Origin: Neurospora tetraspora
Lineage: Eukaryota; Ascomycota; Sordariomycetes; Sordariales; Sordariaceae
DNA length: 64,000 nucleotides
Direction: 5' to 3'
Assembly (NCBI RefSeq): GCF_033439725.1
Contig: NW_026944386.1
Coordinates: 2,170,001-2,234,000 of the forward strand
Shown: positions 10,570-21,100 of the stretch, in pieces
How the letters are laid out: every line of letters begins with the position of its first letter
Numbering within the stretch: the first letter of the stretch is position 1
Translations under genes and position numbers: made by a program
Notes under the pieces: generated by a model
Seen by the model: only the letters and a program-made list of their open reading frames with translations
What the model was told of the DNA's origin: nothing
Databases searched by the model: none

Positions 10570-11755
10570 TTACAAGTCCATGCTCATCAGATACATCTCG
10601 AATATCCTCATGAACTTGGCCACAAACGCCTCCAGGTGGAAGATGACCTTGGTACCCGTCTTGATGCGATGTTCATAGAAAGCGGACCAGTAGATCACGT
10701 CCGCCTTGAGTGCGTCGTCGATCAGGGGGATGAGCTTGAATGTGAGCGTCTTCAGGATGGTCGTCGCGGGGATACAGTGCGTCAGAAGGTCGTAAAGCTT
10801 TGCTCGAACTTGGAGAATTCGTGCTGGTGTGTGCTCCTCCATGATCTCCTTGGCGATTTGCCCGATGAGGGCTTCCCAGTCTGGGGGTGGTATGGGGGTG
10901 GTGTCTGTGACTTTCTCACTGTTGCGGCGTGTAGTGTTAGCAACTGCAAGGCGTGATAGGGCTTCAGGCTGGGATGCGTTACTCACTTTTGCGCATGTAC
11001 CGCCTCGTACATCAACAGTGCTCTGCGAAGATTCCTTCCGCTTTCCTCAGCTATCCTCTGGTGTAGACCCTTGACAACCGGCCAACCCTCCTTCTTCGCC
11101 GACGAAGCAAGGACGTTACAGATCTCTTCGTGTGTCGGAGCCGCTACCCGCACGAGCAGGCATCGCGATCGGATGGGCGCGATAATGTTGGCTGTCGAGT
11201 TGGCGAGGAGGATTAGGCGTAGGTTGGGCGAGTACTTTTCCATGGTCCGACGGAGGGCGGCCTGGGCGTCTCTGGTGAGGTGGTCGGCCTCGTTGATGAC
11301 CACCACCTTGAACCTCTGCTTCGCCGACTGGTCTACTTGTTGTGTTTGGGCCACCTCCTTGAGGAGGTCCTGGACCACTACTCGGTCATAGTTGCCGACA
11401 TCGGACGGGGTGATTTCGAGGTGGTACACCGATGCGACAATGTTGAACTCGAGCTTGCGGTTGCTGCTGGTTTGGAAGACACGGGCGTCGACCTTGATCT
11501 TCTCTACACCGGGGCCGTACAACTCCTTTAGGGTAGCAACAATTCGGGTCTTCTTTCCTGCGCCAGAGGGGCCGTAAACGAGGAGGTGGGGGAAGTCACC
11601 GCTTTGCGCCTAGGGACGTCATCAGCGGGGAGCTTCTTCTGCCGGAGGGAGCGAGATGGTTTGCTTACAAGTGACCGTAACCTCTCCGACAATTCGGGAT
11701 GATATGTGAGGGCATCGAGAGACCTCGGCCTGTGCTTGTCGACAATAAGCGCCAT
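10570..11755 (-). CDS. rfc5: replication factor C small subunit (yeast Rfc5 / human RFC3 type)
   Basis: Exons 11755-11669, 11609-10987 and 10918-10570 give 352 residues, close to the 354 of yeast Rfc5. It starts MALIVDKHRPRSLDAL, as in Rfc5. The P-loop is GPSGAGKKT (residues 42-50). The Walker B position reads INEADHL, with Asn in place of Asp, typical of this non-hydrolysing subunit. The segment AQAALRRTMEKY and a C-terminal collar domain with the conserved CIPA motif follow. The subunit sits in the pentameric clamp loader that opens PCNA at primer ends, and also in Rad17, Ctf18 and Elg1 variants. RFC1 of the same complex starts 2.2 kb away on the other strand. An ACGCGT box lies 76 bases upstream of the ATG. 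The fungal gene name follows the yeast numbering. Confidence 0.96.
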
Positions 11756-12311
11756 CTTGGTGTGGTGTTATTGTGTAGAGGCAGATGGGTTGACCAAGGA
11801 AGGAAATGCTGGATTGGAGATGCTCGGGAGACGCGTCGAGTTGACGCGCCCTCCAGAAAATCAATTAACAGATGACAGGGGAGGGCCGCACGGACCATAT
11901 CGCCCGCTTATACAGGCAGACAGTTGCCCAATTTCACCATCCTTATTCTAGGCAGCATCGTTACTTGTTTTGGGTTTGGTAACGTCTGGTCCTAGATATT
12001 GCATCGTTTATGGACGATTATGAAGACTTGAATGTCATGGTTGAAAGGCCATGTCTAAGAAGCCATTATTTCTCGTTGAGTCCTTGGGACGTCCTGACCC
12101 ATCCAGGCAGACCATCACCCGTCCAGCCCTACTGTCACAATCTCAGTGTCTAGAGTTTCACTATTCCGACAGAGCATTGCTGTCCAAGCAGTAATCCCTG
12201 CCGCGTCGTCATCATAATCATGAAATGGCCATGGCAACGCTCTTTTGCACATTGGCCTTTCTGTTGTTCTACATAATGTTACAATTAGAATAGGCTCAGG
12301 GTTTTCCACCT
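11756..12311. other. intergenic between L16 stop and RFC3/Rfc5 start
   Basis: This short spacer holds the promoter of the clamp-loader gene (with the ACGCGT site at 11831) and the 3' flank of the mitochondrial L16 gene. No credible open frame or RNA gene was seen. Confidence 0.7.
11831..11849. promoter_or_regulatory. MCB-like box (ACGCGT plus ACGCGC)
   Basis: ACGCGT at 11831-11836 and ACGCGC at 11844-11849 lie 76 and 89 bases upstream of the RFC3/Rfc5 start codon. ACGCGT is the known binding site of the yeast MBF G1/S transcription factor, which controls replication genes. Use by this fungus is inferred from motif and gene type only; the hexamer also occurs elsewhere in the window (33181, 59344). 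Confidence 0.45.
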
Positions 12312-13214
12312 CTACGAAGGAGGAGCAGCAGTGCTTGATGTGCTCGCAGCACTCTGGGTGAGCCCAGGTGTCAAGAGCTTCTTCTTTGGGTTCTTGAGGT
12401 CCTCCACTGTGAGGCCATTCTCCAACTTGGTGATACCAACCACTGGTGGGTCACTCTTCGTCACGAACTCATATAGACCTGCAACTTGTCAGTATTCTAC
12501 TCGTCTCCAACTCGCAAAGATATGGACTAGCGTGCGCCGTTATTACCTGGAAGCTTGTGTCCGGCCAGACGAAAGGCATCGCGGATGACCTGTTCGTGCA
12601 ATTGTCCCCTGATCTCGAAAATAATCTGGTTGACGGCAACTCTGGTCGCCCAGTGGTCGAACGAACCTTTACCCTTACCCATACGCATCTATACCGGAAA
12701 TGCATGTGAGCATGGTGTCCCCTAACGGTCGGAATCCGACATTCCCGGGTTGTAGGGTTGTTCAGCTACTCACCTCGTTACCGCTCACGTACACACCGAC
12801 GTTACAAGCAACGCGCTTGTACAGGCGGTACTTCTGACCACGTAACCTCTGCTTGATGGTGTCCTCGGCGAGCTTGAGTTGTTGGGCGCTAATTCTGCGG
12901 TGGTGATCGCGCATGCGCAGGCCATAATCTCCCCAAACCACTGTTGTTCCCTTGGTCGAACCACCGGTCGGCACTCTGGGCCTTCCCTTCATCATCTTCT
13001 TCTTTCTGTTGAGGTTGGGCTCGAGCCACGAGCCAGCCTGGACGGCGGTCGCGGAGAATAGACGGACATGGGAGGCGACAGAGACGGGGGTCTGCGCAAT
13101 CGGGCGGCGGACGGCGGAGGTTGCGAGGGAGGCGGCGCGGAAGGGAGTCACCGACGAGGATATCCTGAGGCCCTGGAAGGCGCTGAGGAGCGCCGAGGAA
13201 GCGTTGTTCTTCAT
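12312..13214 (-). CDS. mrpl16: mitochondrial large-subunit ribosomal protein uL16m
   Basis: Exons 13214-12774, 12688-12547 and 12478-12312 give 249 residues. The ATG at 13214 is chosen because it starts a typical Arg/Ser/Ala-rich mitochondrial presequence ([20 protein letters not shown]). An in-frame upstream ATG at 13493 would bury that signal under 93 unrelated residues. The mature part shows the L16/L10e fold signature: [19 protein letters not shown] near the start, then [16 protein letters not shown], then the IIFEIRG and [10 protein letters not shown] segments. uL16 contacts the A-site tRNA and is needed for late assembly of the large subunit. It lies between two clamp-loader genes and diverges from RFC1. 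Function is clear; the presequence cleavage site is not determined. Confidence 0.94.
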
Positions 13215-13911
13215 GGTGTTGGAGGGTTTGGGGTGGACCGGACCGGGGACGAGTGGTGGACGGAGGACGGAGGGAGGGTCCAATTGGATGCCGGTCGCCG
13301 ACGACGATTGATACGGATTCCCCGAAGCAGCGCGCACACAGAGACGGGGACCGGGCAGAGCGACCAACTGCAAAGGTGCTGCGGGCGCGGACGGGGCACG
13401 GACGGCACTCCAAAAATTGTGACCCACCAAAAAGTGTCGGTGCCGGCCGGGAATTTGCCGGACACAGCGGACAGAGCTTGCGACGGGATTCAATTAAGCT
13501 CACCACAAGAAATGCACCCGCGCAGGCGTAGCTCAAGACATCAAGCAGGCCAATTCTTGTATGACCAGGCCCCACCAGTCGCGACAGGGAGCAGAACACG
13601 GGACTCGCGTCGTCCATTTCACCTTCGCGTCTCACTTATTCAATTGTTACTTCCTAACAAGGGAGAAGAGTTAACCAGTTAGCTCTTTACCCTTCTAGGC
13701 CTTTTATTCGACGACAATTGTTAGGCAGAAGGACAGCTGCCTAGACAACTTACACACCAAAAAAGTCCAACTTCCCAACTCCGCCAGTCCATCACCAGCG
13801 TGCTGTGCTATAAGATGCCCGTTGCTGTCATCTGATTACTGCATCTTCCCAACTTTTTGAAACATTCGGTCTCCATTTTGGTCTCCTTTACTTCTCTTCA
13901 CAAGCCGCATC
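13215..13911. promoter_or_regulatory. divergent promoter region of uL16m and RFC1
   Basis: The 697-base spacer lies between two divergent start codons. It contains two TCGCGT hexamers (complement ACGCGA, one base off the MCB core) at 13605-13610 and 13625-13630, exactly 20 bases apart and about 300 bases before the RFC1 ATG. No canonical ACGCGT is present. Pyrimidine-rich leader sequence precedes RFC1 at about 13840-13900. Confidence 0.5.
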
Positions 13912-16900
13912 ATGCCTGCCGACATTCGCTCGTTTTTTGGCCCAAAAGGTGGCGCGCCGCCTGCTAAGCCTGCAACGCCAGCACCCAAGGAGGAAGAGGA
14001 GAAGAAGACGCGGGGCAGTAAGCTTCAACCATGATCGCCATTAGAAGCTATCACCATACTAACAATCTTGTCGCAGGACCGAGAAAGGTGGTTGAGGATA
14101 GCGAAGATGACGACGTTGTCGAGTAAGCGCAGTGAAAGGTATCATTCTTAGAACCAGCACCTAACCAGCATTTATAGGGTCAAGAAGCCAACCAAGGCCG
14201 CGCCAAAGAAGAAAGCAGCGTGAGTATTCCATGAAATACTTTTCAATTCCATTATCACGTTACTCCAGCTGATAGAGTTTCTAGAGAACCCGTAAAAGGA
14301 GTTGAAACCGATGCTGCCAAGTACTTTGCAACCTCGAAAACGAAGACAGCTGCTTCCTCCCAGTCAACACCGAAAAAGACACCAGCAAAGTCCGAGCCAG
14401 AAGAACCCAAAGTTGCGCTTCGAACAAGCCCCCGGAAGAAGGCCACCCCAGCTGCCAAAGCACCAGAACCCCCCAAGACCACAAAGACCTCGACCACCAA
14501 GAAACCCACGACGGCCTACAAGAAGTACGGCAAAGACGAGGATGGTGATGCCTACATGGACGACGACGACGATGCTGGTGATGACATCTTTGCGGCAGAA
14601 GTCAGGGGCGGCAACAAGAGGAAAAAGGACGATGATTATGCTGAGGAGGACAGTGACGAGGAGCTCCTCCCCAAGCCCAAGCGTATTGCATCTCGCGCCA
14701 AAAAGGCAGTAGCAGCCGAATCCGACGACCAAGACCTGAAGCCAGCACCCAGCAAAGCGACCAAGAAAACCGCAACTACTGCGGTAGGGAAGCGGAAATC
14801 ACCGGTTGTTATAAGTGACGAGGAAGACGAAGAGGAGGAAGAAGTCAAGCCAGCAAAGAAAGCCGCCCCCGCTAAACCCCGTGCGCCAAGGGCAAAGAAG
14901 GACGCGGTGGTTGAAGAACCCGAAGACGTCAAGAAGATCCTCGACAATATCCCAACAATCCAAGCACCAGATGCTCCTCCCAAGGATCCTAACTTCAAGT
15001 TCGACTGGAAGACTAAGGGTGCAGGAGGTGGAAATGCGGGCCCACCCCCCATGGCGGGCGCTGCTGAGATTCCTGAGGGTGAGATTGATTGTCTTGCGGG
15101 CAAGACATTCGTATTCACCGGACTACTCAAGACTATCTCGCGTGAGGACGGCCAAGCACTCGTCAAGCGCTATGGTGGCAAGGTCACAGGAGCGCCGTCC
15201 AGCAAAACCGATTTTGTCGTTCTCGGCGATGATGCCGGACCAAGCAAACTGCGGAAGATCAAAGAGCACGGTATCAAGACGATTGACGAGGAAGGCCTGT
15301 TTTACCTTATCAGGACTATGCCTGCCGGCGGTGGTACCGGAAAGGGGGCTGAAAAGGCCAAGCAGAAGCGGGAAGAGGAAGAGAAGAAGGCGCGTGAAGA
15401 AGCCGAGAGACTAGATCGCGAAGAGAAGGTCCGGAGACTGGAAGCTGAGAAGGAGGCCAAGAAGGCTGCTGCCGCTCGTAGTGTTTCTGGTCCCGCCCCT
15501 GCTCCGCCCAAACAGTTGTCCCAGCTCTGGACAACCAAGTATGCCCCCACAGCGTTGAACCAGATCTGCGGCAACAAAGCCAACGTGGAAAAGATCCAGA
15601 ACTGGCTCAAGAACTGGCCCAAGGCGAGGAAGTATGACTTCCAAAAGAGAGGCGCCGATGGTTCGGGTGGGTACCGTGCCATCATCATCTCTGGTCCTCC
15701 TGGTATCGGCAAGACGACTGCAGCCCATCTTGCTGCTAAGCTGGAGGGCTACGATGTGATCGAGAGCAACGCCAGTGACACTCGTAGCAAGAAGCTTGTG
15801 GAGAACGGTGTCAGCGATGTCATGACCAACACATCTCTTCTAGGTTTCTTTTCTGGAGATGGCAAGCAGGTTGATGCTGGTAAGAAGAAGATTGTTCTTG
15901 TCATGGACGAGGTCGACGGTATGTCTGCTGGTGATCGTGGTGGTGTTGGTGCCCTTGCCAAGTTCTGCAGGAAGACCGAGGTGCCTCTCATCTTGATCTG
16001 CAACGAGCGCAGATTGCCCAAGATGAAGCCTTTCGATCATGTCGCCTTCGATATCAAGTTCCAGCGTCCCACAGTCGACCAGATCCGATCCCGTATCATG
16101 ACTATCTGCCACAGAGAAGGCCTCAAGATCCCGCCACCGGTCGTCAATGCTCTTATCGAAGGCAGTGGTAAAGATATTCGGCAGATTATCAACATGATCT
16201 CGACAGCGAAGCTGGATCAGACCACCATGGACTTCGACCAGAGCAAGCAAATGAGCAAGGCCTGGGAGAAGCACGTCATTCTCAAGCCTTGGGATATCTG
16301 CCAGAAACTGATCGGTGGTGGCATGTTCGCCCCTTCCAGCACGGCAACTCTGAACGACAAGATCGAGCTCTACTTCAACGACCACGAATTCTCCTACCTC
16401 ATGATCCAGGAGAATTACCTCCGTTCAAGGCCCATGGTCTTGAACCAAAAGGGTTACACTCCAAGGGAACAGAACCTCAAGTACCTCGAACTTGTCGACC
16501 AAGCAGCTGAGAGCATCAGCGACGGTGATCTAGTAGACCGTATGATCCACGGTCCTCAGCAACAATGGAGCTTGATGCCCACGCACGCCGTCTTCAGTAC
16601 CGTCCGCCCCTCCAGTCTCATCGCCGGCCAGTTGGCCGGACAGGCCCAGTTCACTTCCTGGCTCGGCAACAACAGCAAGTACGGCAAGCTCAGCCGCTTC
16701 AACCGCGAGATCCACGCCCACATGCGCCTCAAGTCCTCGGGCGACGCCCAAGAAATTCGCCAGCAGTACATGCCCGTGCTGTGGGACAAACTCGTCAAGC
16801 GTCTCGAGGTGGAGGGCAAGGAGTGCGTGCCGGAAGTCATCGATTTGATGGATAGCTACTACCTGACGAGAGAGGACTTTGACTCGATCAAGGAGTTGGG

Positions 16901-17406
16901 ATTGGGTCATCAGGCAGAGGAGACGGTGAATATTGAGTCGCAGACCAAGGCTGCTTTTACGAGGATGTGAGTTATCTTTTCCCCCCATTTCCTCATCCCC
17001 ATATCCAACATTCGTCTAACTAACCTCCCCTCCCCCTCACAGTTACAACGCAGCCTCCCACCCCGTCCCCTTCATCAAAGCCAGCAGCGTCCTGGCCCCC
17101 AAGAAACTCACCAAGGACGTTCCCGACCTGGAGGAAGCCATCGAAGAAGATGACGAGGGTGACGCCGCCCTGGTTGATGATGCCGCCGAAGTCGATGAAG
17201 ATGATGATGTGGATATCACCAAGGATAAGTATATCAAGCAGCCTAAGGCGAAGAAGGCTGCTGCTGCGAAGAAAAGTACCACCGCTGCTAGCAAGAAGAA
17301 GGCGGCGGCGAAGAAGGGTGGTGATGGTGATGAGGACGATGATGAGGATGTTGGGGCGAAGAAGCCGGCGGCGAAGGGGAGGGGAAGGCCTGCTAAGAAG
17401 AAGTGA
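13912..17406 (+). CDS. rfc1: replication factor C large subunit RFC1
   Basis: Exons 13912-14017, 14077-14122, 14178-14219, 14285-16966 and 17043-17406 give 1079 residues, normal for RFC1. The N-terminus MPADIRSFFGPK has the IxxFF-type PCNA-interacting motif seen in other RFC1 proteins. A long Lys/Pro/acidic linker leads to a BRCT domain (about residues 330-410, AGKTFVFTGLL) that binds 5'-phosphate DNA ends. A charged coiled coil comes next, then the AAA+ module with P-loop GPPGIGKT (535-542) and Walker B VMDEVDG (606). The RFC1-specific C-terminal domain carries the collar. The tail is a Lys/Asp-rich string ending KGRGRPAKKK, an AT-hook-like and nuclear-signal-like sequence. RFC1 leads the clamp loader that places PCNA on DNA. 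Its gene converges with dcl-2. Confidence 0.97.
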
Positions 17407-18174
17407 GTAGAGTCCTTGTAGAGATGTGTGGGATGTGGGATGTGTGTGACATGATAATGGTATAAGGTAGTTAAAGGAGCGTGGTGTGTCTATTTATTTG
17501 TCCATAATGGTTAGGTCTCATCGTGCTAGGTAGTCATGTCATGGGAGGAAAGAGATTAGAGGCATCTGCTACCATGTTAAGCTTTTTTATCATGTTGCTT
17601 TATCAGTCAAGGTAATGGGATTTCCGAGGATGCCATGATCTTTTAAAAGAGTCAAGCTGTGTATACTGTAGCGAAAATGGGTTTATATCATGATGTCTAT
17701 GACAACCGAGTCGTTCTCTCAGGCTTCGTTACAAATGACAAATCTTGATCGCCAGCCATAAACAGCTGCAAGAACAGTAAGAAACTCTCAAAATCTCAAA
17801 AACAAAGGCATTTTTCTAACTGAGGTATCGGCTATCCAAAGACTTTGAAAGTCAAGTGTCCCAAAACGCTGCATAAATATCCAAACCGCAGATATACCGT
17901 ATAAACTCGGGAAACTGAAGTTCGGGAAAGCACAGAGCGGGTAGGGTTAAAGGTGTCAAATGTAAGAAAGAAGCAGAAAAAAACGCATGTATGTGGTTGA
18001 ATGACACCTTTAACCCTACCCGTGTGTGCTTTCCCGAACTTCAATTTCGCGAGTTTATACGGCCAAGAGAACCTACCTTAACGAAAGACTTGCCAACAAA
18101 CGCTGGTTCATCACCATCTCCTCATCCGTAATATCCCTATCCGTGATGTGAACAGGGGCCGTCTCTTGACTCTT
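17407..18174. other. convergent 3' spacer between RFC1 and dcl-2
   Basis: 768 bases between two stop codons, AT-richer than its surroundings, with no coding potential. It must contain both 3' UTRs. Its only clear structure is the inverted repeat at 17897-18062. Confidence 0.8.
17897..18062. repeat. 61-62 bp near-perfect inverted repeat (foldback or MITE-like)
   Basis: The arm at 17897-17958 is the reverse complement of 18002-18062 with only a few mismatches and one single-base gap (roughly 57 of 62 positions pair). The loop is 43 bases. The outer ends are CCGTATAAACTCG and its complement; each arm contains TAGGGTTA. No obvious target-site duplication flanks it (GATATA left, CCAAGA right). 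It lies 113 bases past the dcl-2 stop and 490 past the RFC1 stop, so transcripts from either gene could carry the hairpin. Confidence 0.93.
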
Positions 18175-21100
18175 CTAGTTCATAACCGTATCCCCATCCG
18201 CATCACGGTGATCGGGGACCTCTTCCTTTCCCCCGTTCTCCCCGCTCTTGGCGTTGGTGTCTCCGTTCTCCGTGTTATCCCCCTTATCCTCATTATCAAC
18301 AGCAGCAGCAGCAGCAGCCTTCTCAGCCTTCTCAGCTTTCTTCTCAGCCATCGCCTTCCTCTCCGCCTTAATCACCCAACACCCCATCTCCGCCGCCCTC
18401 ACCCTGGCCTCCTCCTTCGTCCCCGCACCCGTCACATCCGCCACCTGCTTGCCTCCAACAAACAGCTTGCAAGAAAACACCTCGCCATGTGCCGGTACGT
18501 CATCATATGGCTCTACCGTCACAAGCCCATCATCAACGGCACTCGGCTCATCCTCAAACTCCGTCCCGCGACTGATGATGCCCCTCTTGTTGGAAATTAT
18601 CACAAACTCGGTGCGCGTCTCCCGCTTGTTCGGGGGCGCCAGGATCTGCAGCTCGACATTGGGGTGCATCACATGCGCCTTGTTCTTGAGTAAGTGATCT
18701 AGCAGCGGCAAGAGGCCCATTTGGTTCAGCACGTGCTCGCACGCTTCCCACGAACCGGAGTCGACCCACACGGCGCCGATTAAAGATTCTACAATGTCCG
18801 AGTAGAACTTGGCGGGGCCCATGCGCGCCAGCAAAGCCCAGGGTAACTCGTTCTGCTTCCATATCGCAGCGCGGATGTCGTCTCTGAGGGCGAGGTAGCG
18901 TTCTTTGGTGGCGGTCTGGGTGGCCGCGACGTGTTGTGAGTTGTGACGCATGAACCGCCAGAAGGGCCAGTCCTCCTTGTTGGAGACCAGGTTCGCAGAA
19001 GTTATCTTGCTCTTGGAGAAAGGAAGGAGGTCGAGGGCGTCCAGCTTGGCAGGGTTGATCTCGAAGATGTCCGTCTGCCTGATGACCCACTCCATGGCCA
19101 GGAACGCCATGATGTCGGCAGTGACGACCGAGGAGAGGTACTCGTGCATGTCGTTGTGCGCGAGCTCGTTGGGGCCCGTCTCGGCCATGAGACGCTTGAC
19201 GACGATGACGTCGAGGGTGGCGTCGCCGAGGAACTCGAGGCGTTCGTAGCAGGAGTCGTTGTCACTGAGACCTGGGCAGGACGGGTGCGTCATGGCCTCG
19301 ATGAGGAGTGACTTTTTGGTAAAAGTGTAGCCCATGGCCTTCTCTAGAGGCTCTAATTGCTTGGGGAGGATGGCATCTTTGGGAGCAAGCTCGAAAAGCT
19401 GGTCACGGCTAACACCAATATTCTGCCACTTGAACTTGCTGGACTTGGAAGTGGGGATAAGGAGGGAGATACACTCGAGTGCCTTTGACATACCCCCACA
19501 CACGTATGCGGCGCCGATGAGGGACTCGACAACATCGGCTACCATCTTGGAGCTCATCTGCCGGGTTTCTGCCGATTCCGGGGACTTCATCTCATCCAGA
19601 TAATCCTCAACAAACTTGGGCCGCCACTTCTTCGAGGCCACAGAGTTGATGACGTACTCGTCAAGGCCAAAATCGAGAGATGCCCGACAGAGTCGCACGT
19701 TGTTCACGAGTTTGTCTTTCCATTGGGAGAGCAACCTTTCATGGTAGTTTGGAACTATGTTATAGTGAGCAATTGCTGTGAGAGGTCTTGTAAGGAGAAC
19801 TTACATAACGCCGAAGCAGAGAGGCAGGCGCAGAATTTCAAGATTGTATCGCCAATGAACTCCAATCTTTCGTAGTTGGTCGGGGCTCGAGACCCACTGC
19901 TAATTAGTGCGGTAGTAACGAGAGGCAAGTTATCAAGTTGCAGACAACCCAGACGATTGTACATCAGGTCCGCGGCTACTAAACTCATTTCCACTGCCCT
20001 TGTGAAAGCTGGGATGACCGCACCCACCTGGGCGAACACGGCCGGGAAGTCATCCATCTGAATACGTGTGGAAGGGAGGACCTTTTGGTACAGCTTTCCG
20101 TTCTTCGGAGTCCAATTGTCATGATCTAGAGCTGCATCAGGTGGAATAAACTGACCCACGGCTTTGCCGATGGGCTTGTAAACCACGTATGGAACGTTCT
20201 CTGGAAGGTCTGCATGATCTGGACTTGGCTTTAATATGAGCTCGACCGGTGGCTTGGACGGCAGGACCTTGGTGACGAAATAAGGCACTTTCCTGTCTAC
20301 CAGTCTCACAAGAGGAGGCTGAGGGAAGCTTTCATACAGTCGAGGGTCGAACTCGAGAGCTGCAATTCCGTCGACGTCAAGTTTCCTTTGGGTTGATACG
20401 AGGCGAATCGGATATTGCCTGCCCTTGAGCGGGAATCGGTGTTCAAAAGCCATGGCGAGCAAAGCATATGAATGATCTGGCCCAGCACTGGCTACTTCTT
20501 CTTTGCGGAATTCCTGCATCTCTGGATCGGTGATGAGCGTCAAAGCAGAAGTGGAATTCCACCACAGTTTCAGAGGCGCCATGTAGGGAACTGGCACGGG
20601 CAGTATAAACTCGAATTCGAGGGGTACTTCCACACCCGGAACCAGAATTGTCAGGCGACGGCTGTACAAGAACGAGCCCTCTTGCCAGGCATGAGCTACC
20701 TCTGGCCAAGGGTCGAATTGTGTCTTGACCCAAATATGACCCGGGTCGTACCCAAAGTCGGTCAGAAAGTCAGATACCTTTGTAGGCAGCAAATGATCAT
20801 TGACTAATCCGGCGTTGTAAAGAGCTTTGTATGCCTGAAATGAGGCATCCATAACTGCAAGCCTCTCCGACGTCCAAGTCCAAAGACTTTCGTGGCGACG
20901 TAAATCTGGGACAACAGATGCTGGCAGATGAACAGTTGCCTTGAGCAATGTCCGTCGGTCGGGTGATGCTGGGTCCGGATAAACTTTACGAATGACGAAG
21001 TAAGGTTCGTTCTGGAGATGTCGGGATCTTGACGAGACCTTTGCGCAAAAGTGATGAAGATGGGATCTGACATCTCGGATAGTCATGCGAGCGCCAGTAC

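Noticed and set aside
13215-13493. N-terminal extension of the mitochondrial L16 protein to an upstream ATG
   Set aside because: It adds 93 residues unlike L16 ahead of a good mitochondrial presequence beginning at 13214.
17941-17951. Telomere-like TAGGGTTA in the inverted repeat
   Set aside because: Only one and a third units; an interstitial telomere would need several.
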